Shown here: piece after piece, positions 38,330 through 50,312 of the stretch | Layout of the letters: each line of letters opens with the position of its first letter | Numbering within the stretch: position 1 is the first letter of the stretch | NCBI GenBank assembly: GCA_947179485.1 | Contig: OX359248.1 | Location: 46,696,847-46,760,846 of the forward strand | Direction: 5' to 3' | DNA length: 64,000 bases | Source of the DNA: Allacma fusca | Lineage: Eukaryota; Arthropoda; Collembola; Symphypleona; Sminthuridae | The notes under the pieces: model-generated | Told to the model about the DNA's origin: nothing | Seen by the model: only the letters and a program-made list of their open reading frames with translations | Databases searched by the model: none | Made by a program: the position numbers and the translations under genes

Positions 38330-41300
38330 GAAAAGTGAGAACAACACAGCTGGACAGGGCAGAGATGGCGCATAAACGAAAATCCAAGGACGAACTAGAA
38401 ATAGCGGAAATTAAAAGGGCAAAGAATGCTGCTTCCCGCAAGTGGACATGACCCTAATAGCAAAACTTCTGAGCGAAATGGAGAACAGGATGGCAGAATC
38501 CCAAAGAATACAGACAAGCGTACAAACCACTATCCTCAAGAAAAATCTCACTTAAAACCTGGAAGTGATGACTGGAAGAATCGAAGTAGTGGAGGGAAGA
38601 GTGGATAATTTGGAGAATGCAACCGAATCGCTGTAATCAAAAGTTGAAGCCCTACAGGAAGAAAATTATGAACTAAAAAAGAGGGCAAACATCGCAGAGA
38701 ACAGAATTGACCGCATCTATAGGAAAAAAACAACTTGGTATTCTACGGCTTAGCTGAAAGGAAAGAGGAAGCACGGCAACAGATACAAAAGAATGTGAAT
38801 AAGTTTATTCGTAATGAGATGTAAATCGATGAAATTTTTATTGACACCGTATATCTGTTAAAACCGGGGCGACATGAAAACAAGGACAGTGAAAGTGAGT
38901 TTTGTCAGACTAAGCGAGCAGGAATCGGTACTTAATGGTATACTGAAGGCAAAAAACATCTCAGTCTACATTGCGCCAGATATGAACTAAGAAGCGGCGG
39001 AGAAGGCAAAGAAATACAGAGGAGAGAAGAAAGAAAGGGTCAAGTTCGAGCAGGAGAGACCGGTGGACACCCTGTAGGCGGACTCATTATAGGAGTTAAG
39101 AAGAACTTGAAAGATAGGGTTCAGATAATTAAGGAAGAAATAAGGTATGCTGTACTTAAAGTTAATGAAGAATATGGTAATCGAGTACTACAAAACTTCC
39201 ATCGGAAGACGGACAACGTAATTTTATTAGGTGACCTTAATGCAAGAATTAGGACGCAAACCGAAATGGAATCGTACGACGATACCGAATGGAAAAACCT
39301 TAAAGAAAGAAAATACAAAGATGAAAAAAGAAACAAAAGAGAAAACACACTGATAAACATCGCAAATGACAACAACATGGTTATACTAAATAGAAGAACG
39401 AAGAAGGACGACAGAGGATATTTTACATTCCGTAATCATATGGGGGCAAGCGTAATTGACATTGGTATGTGTAATGCCAACCACGTGCAGAACATACACG
39501 ATTTTGAGGTCTTGAAATGTGAAGTATCGGATCACAACGCAATTGTCTTGAACTCTGAAACAAATAGGAAAGAACGAAAAATCAAAGTGTAATGTAACAA
39601 AATACACTAGGACAACGAAAAGAAAACGCAATTCACAGTAAAATTAGAAGAAATAACTGTAAGAAGATACCATACTATGAGCAATTTGTCTGCGATCAAT
39701 AAATGCATCAGTGAAGCAGCCTTACATAAAGGTATGAAGTGCAAAGGCTATCACGTGATCAGCAATAATCCCGGCCCAAAGTGTTTCGATGAAAACTGCA
39801 AGTAAATGGAGAAAAAGGTGTGTCAGATGGCAGTGTATACACAAGCTCAGAGAGGAAAACAAAACGAACTTCATAAAAAAATTAGAAGATCTACACAAGG
39901 CGAAACAAAACTACAAGAAAGTATGTGTACACACGAAAAAAGCATATTTTGACCAAATCACAAGGGGGATTGAGCAAGCTAAAAATCCGAACGAATACTG
40001 GAGGTCAATAAATTGCTTTAGAGAACCAAAACAAAAAACAAATAACATCTGAAAAATGGAAAGACTATTACAGAAGTATATTCGAGGTTGAACAATTACC
40101 AGTGAGAGGGATACAGCCATACGTAAATGAGACAACAAGAGAGAGCAGAATCAAGAATTGATCAAACTGAATTATTAATTAGCAAACAAAAACGCTCCAG
40201 GAAATGATGGGATACCGAACTAAGTGTGGAAGAAAAATGATGAAGGAACACTAGCAAAACTAACAGAAACCCTAAATAACATCCTGAAAGAAGAAATACC
40301 AGATTACTGGGGGAAATCATAACTGTACCTCTTTATAAGAAGGGCGACAAAGAGGAACCGAAGAACTATAGACCGATCTCTCTACTAAACACTGGTTAAT
40401 TATTCACGATAGTACTAGCCAAATGGGTTAAAAAGCAATGAAATGACAGGAACCATATCAGAAAATCAAGCACCATATCAAGAGGGGAAAGTATGTTTAG
40501 AACACATATTTACGATAAATTTGGTAATCTACAAAGAACTCTCAAAACGAAAAGAAAAGCTGTCACCCTATTTGTATATCTGAGCCAAGCCATTGTGCAA
40601 GAGCTACTATGGAACAGACTAAGAGAAGAAGCAATAAATGAAGAACTAGTCCTGAAAATCAAGAGCCTATATGACAAAGCAAAAACTCAAGTTAGAGGAA
40701 AGGAAGGGAAGAGCAATTTCATAAAGATAATCAAGGGGGTCTTGCAGGAGGAAACATTACCGCCTACGCTATTTTTTATTATACATATGCAAGATTGTTA
40801 AACTTCTACAAGAAAGAAATATCAAGAGTATCAGAATAAACACAGCAATAATTTCCATTCTATTATATGCGGCATAAAAGGATACTTATGACAACAACTA
40901 AAGAAGACCTCCAGAAATAAGGTGATGTACTGAAGAAGTTCGTACAAAACAACCTAAAGGTTAACCTGGACAAGACCAAAGTGCTGATTTTTACGAGAAT
41001 TGGAAAACACTGAAGGGATGACATTAGTGATGATGACATGTGGGGCGAGAAAGTGGAGATTGTCAAATCCTTTACATACCTCGGGGTACCCTTCAGAAAT
41101 ACAGGATCTTTTAAAATGGCGAAAGAACACTTCTTAGGAAAATCAAAGAGAGCAGAGGGAAAACTCTTTGAGGTGTACAATAAAGCGAGAATAAAAGATA
41201 CCAGGTCATTTGAAACTATTTAATGCATTAGTTACGTCAACGCTCTTGTACGCATTCCTGGTATGGGTATAGAAGTATATTAAGGAAGTCGAAATGTTCC

Positions 41301-42180
41301 AAACAAAATTGTTAAGATTGACCGACACATCCAATAGCACTCCATCTTATGCTCTACGATTGGAACTAGAAACGGAGAACAAAAAATGCATAACATTTAA
41401 AACAATATTATTTACTGTAAACTTCATCGAAGTTTTCATATTCGCAAGAAAGAACTCCTCACTTACAAGAAACTGTCTGGAGGAAAGTAAGAAAAAGGAA
41501 AGAACAAAATGGAACTGGTTAACAAAACTGGAGAAATTATGTACAGAAGCGGACGTTATAGACGAATTTCAAGAATTCATGCGAAACGGAGATAAAAAAA
41601 GGGGGAACGTATTGGGAAATACTATCTTTGGTCAGTAAACGAAGACGTCAGAAGAATACAATCAAGTCAAAACCTGTCCCAGCTATCACTAGTTAAAAGT
41701 AAAGTTACTATCAGTGAGCACTATATGCTAAATCTCTGTTGGAAAAACGTTCAATTAGTGCAGAACTTAAGAGTTTTGGATCAAAAAATAATTGTTCATA
41801 AGGGATATCTAAATGTAATCAATTCAATATGGAAAAATGAAAAGACCATAGAATGTGAATTGTGTAACATGAAAATATTGGAAGATTCTTTTCATATAGT
41901 TTATGAGTGTAAGCACTATGAGAAATACAGACAAGTACTACCATAGAGCTTCAGAAGATTTTGCGAAAGAAGTAACCATATTAATGTAATATTTAGGGGA
42001 GAAATAAGCAGAGATGAGTATGTAGCTTTCTATCTATTTTGGAGGAACGCGATGAGTCTGAGAAAATATTAGTATAGTCTTATGAATGATGACTGAATAA
42101 GTTACAATTTATGATATGGGTAAATAGGATAGTAAATAAGAATTTAGAATCTAGGTTAAGTAAACGAATGTAAAATAAAA
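38330..42180 (+). mobile_element. Degraded LINE (ORF1-like, endonuclease, RT and C-terminal zinc knuckle remnants)
   Basis: Seen in order on the plus strand, broken by many stops and frameshifts. First is a coiled-coil ORF1-like stretch (38450-39050, with VEGRVDNLENATESL and LQEENYELKKR). Next is a partial AP-endonuclease (39065-39592, GDLNARI and SDHNAIVLNSE). Then come RT remnants (NAPGNDGIPN near 40190, a decayed NYRPISLL block near 40365, TYLGVPFRNTG near 41075). A CxxC...H...C motif near 41853-41913 (CELCNM, HIVYECKHY) closes it. The A-rich sequence around 42170-42180 may be the 3' end. The N-terminal part of the endonuclease is missing, so ORF1-like sequence abuts the mid-endonuclease. 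The RT YADD box is disrupted (LLYAA then stop near 40875). Confidence 0.75.
39065..39592 (+). pseudogene. LINE AP-endonuclease fragment
   Basis: The longest surviving frame of the plus-strand LINE. GGLIIGVKKNLK is followed, after a missing stretch, by ILLGDLNARI and near the C-terminus by VSDHNAIVLNSE. These are the D-x-N and S-D-H catalytic boxes of the exonuclease-endonuclease-phosphatase fold (known). The first 80 or so residues, with the metal-binding Glu, are absent. Confidence 0.75.
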
Positions 42181-42187
42181 TAAGGAA

Positions 42188-42343
42188 ATGGAAACTTACC
42201 AAACAGTTACCGCCGCTGACGCTGTTTGCGAAAAACTTAATAATTATCAATCTTCTTCAGATGACCTTAGTTATGTAATTAGTGTATGTAGACGTGATAT
42301 TTTCCAAGATTCCACTAAATGTATTTTATGTTTTAGTGCTTAA
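42188..42343 (+). CDS. Small ORF with CxxC, unrecognised
   Basis: A 51-codon frame starts METYQTVTAADAVCEKL and ends CILCFSA. It lies just after the LINE 3' end and just before the pogo-like element, so it may be leftover host or LINE sequence. A GTAAGT donor-like site follows at about 42352. No family is recognised; it may be chance. Confidence 0.2.
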   Translation: METYQTVTAADAVCEKLNNYQSSSDDLSYVISVCRRDIFQDSTKCILCFSA

Positions 42344-42430
42344 CCCGAGACGTAAGTTGGATTGGTGTAGATCGGTTAGTGTTTGTATGAATGTGATTAA
42401 AACTTCAATTAAATTAATAATATTTTATTA

Positions 42431-43268
42431 CAGTGTACTCTCGCTTTAAGAGGCCACCGCGCAAGAGCATGTTCTGTACAAGAGCACTCGCAAGTTCCTC
42501 CTAATGGGATTGTTGTGCTGCAATTATTCCCTTTAAAAGCACAGTTTAGAAGAATATTTTAATTGTAAGAGGCAGCATTTTACTACCTCAAGTTAAAAAA
42601 TCCTTTATAAGAGCATATGAGGAGATATAGACGCGATTATAAAACCTTTGCACAAAAACACCAAAAGCGCTAGACGAATGCCTACCGTTTAGCAGAATTC
42701 GCAAAGACCGAGTAGTATACACAACTTCTCATATGGGATTATAACGCATATTGTATCTCGTCACCTGCGTTGTACAAGCACCATATACACCGAAAAGTAA
42801 CAATTACAAGATGTGAATCAAGTAATTTGTTTCACATTTTAGCAGCAAAAGCGATTATCGAAATTTACCACAATACTGTTTCTCGTATTACTGGCGAAAA
42901 CATTGGGAGTGAGTATTGATTGTGAGTTGTATTAATACAGTACTGATTCAGTTATAATTTTTCATATTACGTCCAGAGACGCTTGACTAATTTGAAAGGA
43001 TTCATTTGCACCTTTATTAATCGTATTTTGGATGGAAATAAACATTCTGAAGGCAAGAATCTTGCTATGATTTGATTGTTTTGACTGCAACAGGCCCGAA
43101 TTGCTATTTCAGTCCAATCAAGAATAATTGTGTAATAACAAGTTATAAAATAAACATTCGTTTGCCCAGAAATCTTATGTATTTATATACATGTTCCTTA
43201 TAAAAGGATACCGTTATAAGAGCGCTTTTGGTGTGCTTTCTAGGTTCTCTTATAGGGAGAGTGCACCG
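42431..43268. mobile_element. Pogo/Tigger-like non-autonomous element
   Basis: Seen: left terminus CAGTGTACTCTCGCTTTAAG and right terminus CTTATAGGGAGAGTGCACCG pair as inverted repeats with about 17 of 22 matches. TA is duplicated outside both ends (42429..42430, 43269..43270). Known: CAGT termini with TA duplication are typical of the pogo branch of Tc1/mariner. No transposase frame is visible in the 838 bp. Confidence 0.7.
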
Positions 43269-43270
43269 TA

Positions 43271-44834
43271 TATATACATTTAATATATTTATATTATTTT
43301 AAATGATTTTTATTTTTAAAGTATTTTTTAGCAATTGTAGTTTGGAAAATACACATTTCTGAAAATAAAATTTTTTAACCTTTGAATTTATTGTTACTCT
43401 AGAAAGGTTTGGCCGGTTTTATAAACCTGAGGACTGAAATTCAAGCAACAGACATTCTTTCAATTCAGATGAAGACATCAAAGCAATCAATGGTAGGTAA
43501 TTTCAGCAAGTTACGTTCGTTAACTACAATCGTTTTTTCTCAATAACAACTCAAAATTATGTTGGTACAATGTAGTGCACAAATTGACGTGCATGAAATT
43601 GTGAAATTCATGATATGCAAACGATTGCTATTTTTACAGGAGCAGGAGCGATATAATATTCGACAAAAGATTATTTTCAGCATCTGGAACTGTCGTGTCT
43701 ATTGCAAGAACAATCCTTTTATCAGCAGATTTTCTAGGGCTGAAGCAAAACCTCAAAGCTGTCCAGATAATAAAAATCATCTTAGTCTCAAGTTTTGGCG
43801 TAAAGCCAAAATATGAGAACTACAATTCATTCTAAATGAAGGATGTTGCTACATCAAAGACTGTGGAATGATTTTGTAGTATGCTTAAATTATTGTTAAT
43901 AACAGTTTTTGTATTACGTTTTTCACGATCTGATCTTTTTGTACCTTAGTCACTACAAACAAGAAATGTTACGTTTAAATGTTTAAGTTGAAGTACGTGA
44001 GTATTTGCATAACGTTCGGGAATTTTTACATGTGATAGGATTAGTTCCGCATTTAGGAACAGATAAAATCGTTTGGATCTGTGAATACGTGCAGGAACGG
44101 ACAACTTGTACCTGCAAATAATAGCATGTCTACAGGATCATAAATTTTGCACCAACATATATGGGTTTATGTTCAGGATCAGTAACCAATATTTTCATTC
44201 TTTACGCTCCACTAGTTGATCCTGTCTTATCTTTACGAAACTAAAACATGCATTAGTATAATATATTGACATAATTACATTAATAGAGGGGGAATTAATG
44301 TGTGAATTTCCTACTTACACAAAAATGTACAAGTCGACCCGGTAAAGAACATAGCATTATTACTAAATTACCTAAACAATATATTTCTGGTGTTAAAACC
44401 ACAAAAATAATTTTTACTAATCATAACTAAGTAGAATTAAGAATTGAAGAAGCCAACAAACTCAACAATAACTTTAATTATTAACAGCCACAGCAAGAAT
44501 GCGATGAACTGGTAGAAGATTGTCTTGAACTTCTACATCCAACAGCTCGGCGTATTTTCACCTGCCATCCATTTACAGCAGGTCAATGTATTTATATCAC
44601 TAATCGTCTCCTAATTTAAAACAAACGAAGAATAAATACAATTAGGGTTACCAATAATTAGTGCAAAAGTATTGTCCAACATGACAAACATTTTATTCAG
44701 CTAGGAAACTATCAAAGAATCGAACTCAAAGTATAAGGACTAAATTCAGGACATTGCAAAAGTTGGAATGCATTTCATGAACTAAGAGAACGGCATATTC
44801 GTGCTCTGTATCGGAACATAGCTAAATATAAATG
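43271..44834. other. Interval with weak ORF 43559..43816, nothing recognised
   Basis: The plus-strand frame at 43559..43816 (ending SLKFWRKAKI) is the longest in this stretch and has no recognisable motif. The rest is AT-rich. It lies just outside the left inverted-repeat arm. Confidence 0.4.
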
Positions 44835-45235
44835 TGAATCACTGTTAATGTTGTTGGGAACAAAAATACTCGTTGTATACATAAATAAAGTAAATTTGCG
44901 TTTCTCTCGCATTTCCATATGTAATAATTTATTATATGGTATAGCCACTGCTGTATCAAGTTGTACTTACTGGATAAGTTATTCCATCGAATTCTGTCAA
45001 CTACAAATTTATTTTATTACCATCTATTACTAGCATTTCCTGAATACGTGTCTGAAAGAGGGAGAATCTTTCCCAACTTCATACGTAAAGTAGATTTAGT
45101 TTCTATTGCTATTTTATACAGAATAGATATATTTTGCACATAAATATTTTGAAAAGTGAGCATTAAATCTCAGCTTCATTTCATCATAAAATTCTAAGCA
45201 TATGATATTAATTTCGTTTAGAAATTAAATTAATT
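44835..45235. repeat. Left arm of an 18.8-kb-spaced inverted repeat (possible Polinton TIR)
   Basis: Seen: the segment from ATGGTATAGCCACTGCTGT (about 44936) to GATATTAATTTCGTTTAGAA (about 45228) matches the reverse complement of 63615..63890, with an estimated three quarters or more identity by eye. It includes the shared blocks CCATCGAATTCTGTCAACTA and TGAATACGTGTCTGA. Weaker similarity continues outward towards 44780. The right copy lies just beyond a Polinton integrase, where such elements have their terminal repeat (known). Inference: this is the opposite terminal repeat of the same element, or an independent end fragment. Confidence 0.6.
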
Positions 45236-45418
45236 CTTTATTCACGATTCGTGTCGGGCATATCATCCGTACATTGTAGGTTTTACATTCAATTTTACAT
45301 TGTATGTTAACCTAATTTGCTTAATATATGGATGAGAGAGAGAGCAAAGTAATATACAAAGAGATAATATCCCACGACGAACTGAGGGTGCACTGTAGCT
45401 ATGATAGAGGCACTCCTA

Positions 45419-45530
45419 AGGACCATGTATTTATTACGTCATGTAGCTTTGGGGGGAGGAGTAACTAAATTATGATGAAACATTACCAAGGAGGGGGTGG
45501 GGATATTTATCAAACTGACGTCATGCAATT
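45419..45530 (+). repeat. Left terminal inverted repeat of the two-gene transposon
   Basis: Begins AGGACCATG, has ACGTCAT at about 45437, then GGGGGGAGG and a second G-rich tract, and ends around a GACGTCAT box near 45520. Confidence 0.55.
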
Positions 45531-46024
45531 TTCTCATCATATTTCCCTGAAAAACATCTCACAACCATAGAAATAGAATGCACGCAATCAATGATTTCAA
45601 TCACAAAAGATACGGCGGTTGAGCATTTTCTTACGCAACTGACTTGAAAATACTGAACAAAGTACAGGAGTATATTAAGAAACACTGCATGATCTTGGAA
45701 TACTGCTTTTTGGCACGTGCATTCAATTCCAAAAAAATAAAGTTTAAAAATTCATTGTAATAAATTTGACTTCAATATACTATTACACAAGTGCATTGTA
45801 TCTCCCGAGCTGAAACCTTTTTAGAGCAGCTGGTTTTTTAAAATGAATCAATACAGTGTTAGATATAGTGTCTTGTATTCAACGTGGAGAAAGGCTTACA
45901 CCGGAAAACTTTCAGGTATTAAATTTCAGCATATATGATACTACATCGGCTGCTCACTGGAAATTGTGGCTTGTGCACGGAAATTAAATGACACGAAAAA
46001 TCATAAAATGTTTGCTTTTTGCAG

Positions 46025-48390
46025 GAAAAACAAGATGGGTGTAACAAATTTTGGGCAACCAATAAAACAAATCCTGACATGATGAGAACAAAATCAGTAG
46101 AATTGAATCGGATTACTACGAAGCAGCCCACTATATTGGCAATGATAAGCAAATTGCAATGAGATGCTGCAGAGGTTTCGCAATCAGGTAATAATGAACA
46201 ACGCGTTGAAGTGAAACAACCACAGAGCTTTAATAATGTGGCGGAATCCCAGTCAGCCTGAATTGCCAGCACAAAAATCACCCGTTTGTCCTAAACAAGA
46301 TCAGCTTAACACCGAACTGAGCCAAATTAATGCAAAAATATATTCATTGGAGGGCCTGAAAAAGAATGGTATAGGACTTTCAACGGAAATGAAAGACCAA
46401 TTGAAGTTACTTCAAAAGAAAAAACTAGACATCAGATCAAGGATTAAGGAATTAAAATCCTACCAACGATCTTCAAAAAATGCCGTGAGCGAAAAAAAGA
46501 TAGCATTTCAAGGCTGAGATCTTTACTCCCAAATGATGCTGAAGTGGTAGGATTAGTAAAGAGATCAGCAGGTCACCCAAGGCTTGAGGAAAAATACCAC
46601 TCACTTTTGGAGACGATTGTTGCACTCGTTACCCGCGCTGACGCAGCTGAAGGAAGGCGTAGATCTGAGACTATCAGAACATCTCGAATACTTGACGACC
46701 TTTGGGAAAATTTGAAATTAATAGGTATGGCAATGATCTGTGATTAAAGTAAGAGAGCATTCGCCTTTTATCAAAGAGCAGCCTCCTTTAATAAATTTAA
46801 AATTTCGAATTCCCGAATGGCTGCTCACATGTGTTGTTTGTTCATTCATTAAGTTACGATATAAGCAGAAGCTCCGTGTACCTTCGCTTGCTACCTAGAA
46901 GACAAAACTCAGTAGCAGGGAAAAACACGTAAAACCCGTTCCTGTCTACCTAATTCGAGCTCAGAACGATGGTAGAAAGCAACATGTAGACCATCATTTT
47001 GCAGCAGCCACAATGGCTTGGTTGAAAGAGATAGCCGAAATCTTTGGCTCTGAAAATGTTTCCATTATCAGCCAAGACGACAAGGCTAAAGTTCTTTTAG
47101 GTTTGGCTGCTGCCAATAAGCAATCTCCCATTCTAATGCACCTAGAATACAGGGTGAAACTTCCGGATCATGACTGGTAGTAAGTAAGTAGTAAGTAATT
47201 ATTCAGGATTGGAAATTTCGAATGACGGTAAATTGAAGTACTCAGGTCCAACTTGCATAGCTTTTCGAAGCGGAAAACATTATACGAGTACAGCAGAATC
47301 CCATGAACGTGATCCCCGAAGGCTTTTTGAAATTCCTAGTTTTGACAAATTTGTTAAAATAAAGGATGGGACTTCAAAACCCGTTATGATTTTTATGATA
47401 GATGGTGGGCCGGATGAAAACCCCAGGTTTACGAAAACACTTCAGCAAGCTTACAGAATATTCCTGAAATATGATCTTTATGCCTTGTTCATTGGATGCT
47501 GCCCCTCAGGTTACTCAGCATTCAACCCGGTGGAACGGAGAATGGCTCCTTAGTCCAGAGATTTAGCTGGAATCATTCTGCCTCATGATTTCTGTGGGAC
47601 TCACCTTGATGGGCAGAAAACCATAAATGTAACATTAGAGAGAGAATTTCAAAAAAGCAGAAGTTTTGGCAGAAATATGGAATCAGAGCATTATTGATGG
47701 TCATGAAGTTACAACTGAATATATAGTCACCTCAGCACCGAAAAGGCAAAGACTTAAGTATCTATCATATACGAGTCTATTGGAAACTAAAATGGCTACT
47801 CATTAGTTGGTATCTGCTCATTTCTGTGTTTAGGTACAAGTGAGGTTGAAATTGACGGACGGTGACTGACGAATCACGCTCGTCAGTCCCAATATCTTCT
47901 TCAAATCATGACATGCCAAGTCAGTGGTTGTTGTTGGCCATACCGAACTAACATCGATGATTTCCTACGATCTAGGTTTCTACCAACCCCCGTAGGATTT
48001 TTGAAATCCTCGCAAGGAGTTACAGTTTGTAATCCTGTCGACGCCTTACCACCTGGAGGCTATTTCGAAAAGTTTTTGCCATCGTTTAGCATTTTCCGCC
48101 ATGGTAGGAGAAAACTTAGCCTTTGATTCGTTCTGCACTTGCATCAGTGCAAAACAAATAGCCGACAGAACTTGGAGCCAATATGGTGTGTGCTGTCCAA
48201 CCGTTGTTGCTAAAAAACCACATGAAAAATCATCTGAAGAGACATCTGGCAACTGATACTGTTTCGGAAATAATTATGAGGAGACAGAAAGCCAACTTCT
48301 TGAATATCTACGAAGTAATGACATGCTTATTCTTGATGACATTAATGCCTGGAATGCAGCAAGTTTTGATGAAGTTTTGTTGAGTTGAGC
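46025..48390 (+). pseudogene. DDE-like transposase-family pseudogene
   Basis: Seen: consecutive frames read one protein broken by stops and shifts. An N-terminal exon may begin after TTTTTGCAG at 46024 (EKQDGCNKFWA...). It is followed by a coiled-coil-like Gln/Lys stretch (46236-46517) and then HVDHHFAAATMAW, SQDDKAKV (Asp codon at 47076), SGPTCIAFRSGKH, IDGGPDENPRF (Asp 47401) and FNPVERRMAP (Glu 47533), with TAG directly after. Further on come HDFCGTHLDGQ and a Cys/His-rich tail (QVSGCCWPY, RSRFLPTPVGF). The D...D...E order with 44 codons between the last two fits an RNase-H-fold DDE transposase (inference). I recognise the sequence as a repeated invertebrate family but cannot name its superfamily. 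Deletions (for example at 47180) and internal stops make it non-functional. Confidence 0.65.
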
Positions 48391-48808
48391 ATACGTCCTA
48401 TTTGGAACAGCCGATTCCCAGTAAACTAGTCAATTCTGCGTAATTGGTTTTCTAATTTGTGAAGACATTTAGAATCCATGCTGTCTTGTACTTACTGTTG
48501 GTTACAGCAGAAAACCTGAGCTAATAATATATCCTTAAATCCTAAATGCATTAACCATCTGATTAATAGAGCAAAAGCCATTTTATGAGCAGCCGAAAAT
48601 ATGATTAAAATTGCTTATGCCAATAAAATTAATTCAAAGATATAGTTTCTGGTCTTCTGGATTTTATAAACAAAAGTCAATAAATTACTCAGACATGAAG
48701 TATCAGGGTTGGTCCACAGACAACTAACAAATATCACAGTCAAAAAATATAGAGAGGAACACATTATTTGAAAAAAGAAAATTTAACAAATACAATTGAC
48801 TCATGTAG
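48391..48808. other. Convergent 3' gap of the two transposon genes
   Basis: AT-rich sequence between the decayed tail of the DDE-like ORF and the exonuclease stop codon. It would hold both 3' ends. Confidence 0.4.
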
Positions 48809-49986
48809 CTACTTTTTGTTCTTCAAAGGTTCAATCTCCCCTTCAGGCACAGGTTCTGCGTTATACATTTGTGCCGGTAGGTTCATCTTTTTCTCACGCG
48901 TATACGTTTCTCGAAATATTTTCATGGTCGCCACTGCATCTCCAACAGCTTCGTGAATTCCATCTTGGAACTGTCCAGATGGAAAGAAGTGCTTATTCAA
49001 AGCCTTTAATTTAAATTCCAGGCGAATTCCGTCCACATTTCGTCTCCAATACTCCCATTGCAGGTCAAAAATGTTGAAACTTCCGGCGTCTAAGTCAAGA
49101 GCTTTAAAATCATTACCGATAGCGTGTCCAACACTTGAGAGCTTGCGATTCAAAATGTTTTCAACCTCACGCTGGACTTTCGTAAAAGGCTTTCCATTCC
49201 TAAGACCGCCTTCTGTGATACCGTTGATAGCCATAGTGAATCGGTTAACCATGAAAGATTTCGACTCTCTTCGAACTTTTGCTTCAGAAATACGTTTTCC
49301 ATAAAAATCACAAATTCCAACTTTAGCTGCTACATTCTTGTTGACTCCATCCTGCTTTATTGTAACCATTTCTATGTCCAACGCAACAGTGTCAGATTTT
49401 TTGTAATCAGTCCACCATCCTTTAGCAACTTCACTACGAAGAGGCTTTGCCTGAATGGTTGCGGTGAAAGGTTGGTCTTGAATGGGCGTATGCTCTTCCA
49501 CTCCATCCCCGCGTCCCCTCTTACTACCGTCGTTCGTCACGCAAATTAAAATGGCTAAAATTGATGTATATAAACAGATTAATTTTGTCCATATATTTTA
49601 ATTACGTACTAGAATGAATAATATTTTTACCAGCTTCATTCTCCTTGAACTTTCCCCCTTTAGCCTCTCCAACTCTTTCCCCCTCCTCTCTCGGTTTAAT
49701 CAATCGGTGATCACGTTTGCGTTTTCTTCTCTGGGCGATATTCCTGGAAAATATCATTTCTTCGGGAGTTAGCATGGAAAAGAATGCCTTTAGAAAATCC
49801 TTCCTATTCGGAAAATCCCATTTTGGAACTGTATTTAGTACTTCCTGTAAAATCAAAAAGAAATAAGTGATTACCCTTCAGATGAGCAAACGCCTTTTAC
49901 ATAGAGCAGCCGTAATCTGGAATTAAACGTGGTAGAATTTATTGTAAAGAAATAAATATTTTACTTACTAAAACTCGTTGATCCAT
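48809..49986 (-). CDS. DEDDh 3'-5' exonuclease, REX4/ISG20-like, three exons, intact
   Basis: Seen: exons 49969..49986 (ATG to 18 nt), 49631..49844 (214 nt) and 48809..49554 (746 nt) join in frame to 325 codons plus stop. Introns use GTAAGT / TTTTACAG and GTAAAA / ATTTTAG. Catalytic boxes are present: ALDIEMV (Asp137, Glu139, Exo I), HAIGNDFKAL (Asp226, Exo II) and GIHEAVGD (His278, Asp283, Exo III). Known: this arrangement with LDxEMV and VGHAxxND defines the REX4/ISG20 group of RNA/DNA exonucleases. The N-terminal third is basic (RRKRKRDHR), possibly for nuclear targeting. All exons are open although every neighbour is decayed. It sits tail to tail with the DDE-like pseudogene inside a shared pair of terminal repeats. 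Alternative: a host gene into whose neighbourhood transposons fell. Confidence 0.85.
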
Positions 49987-50239
49987 TTTCACTGTTTGTA
50001 GAGGGATGAAATTAATTCAAACAACAATTTGATTCCTTGAACTGATGGATACAGACTGCCACTTGGAATAACATTAAAGTATAATGTGAAGGAAAATGAT
50101 TTAGATTGATGAATGAACTACGTTTAAATTGGCGTTGAAACGTTGGTTGTTTTGTTTTTCGAAATATATTACAATGTTAGCAAGGATGGAAGAGTGATTT
50201 GTGTTTGACGTTAGGTGGGTAGGTGGTGCCGGTTGGTTG

Positions 50240-50312
50240 ACTGTGTATGATTCAGGGAGAGGGAGGTGTAAAAATCTTCAAAAATCGTATGACGTCATAT
50301 ATAAATGATCCC
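50240..50312 (-). repeat. Right terminal inverted repeat of the two-gene transposon
   Basis: Read on the minus strand: GGGATCATTTATATATGACG, then a T-rich stretch and a CTCCCTCTCCC pyrimidine tract. It lies about 330 bp upstream of the exonuclease start codon and could contribute to its promoter. Confidence 0.55.

Larger units (their letters stand above)
45419..50312. mobile_element. Two-gene DNA transposon: DDE-like ORF plus DEDDh exonuclease
   Basis: Seen: the left end AGGACCATGTATTTATTACG and the right end read inward (GGGATCATTTATATATGACG) match at 19 of 24 positions once TCAT is included. Inside each end is an ACGTCAT box, with a G/C-rich pyrimidine/purine stretch (GGGGGGAGG on the left, CTCCCTCTCCC on the right). 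Two genes are arranged tail to tail: a broken DDE-like ORF on plus (46025..48390) and an intact three-exon exonuclease on minus (48809..49986). The target duplication is unclear (TA outside the left end, ATA at the right). Inference: one element of about 4.9 kb, not two unrelated fragments. The two-gene, transposase-plus-nuclease layout recalls Harbinger/ISL2EU-type elements, but the proteins look different. Confidence 0.6.

Noticed and set aside
45919-46281. 120-codon minus-strand ORF
   Set aside because: It is the antisense shadow of the N-terminal part of the DDE-like pseudogene.
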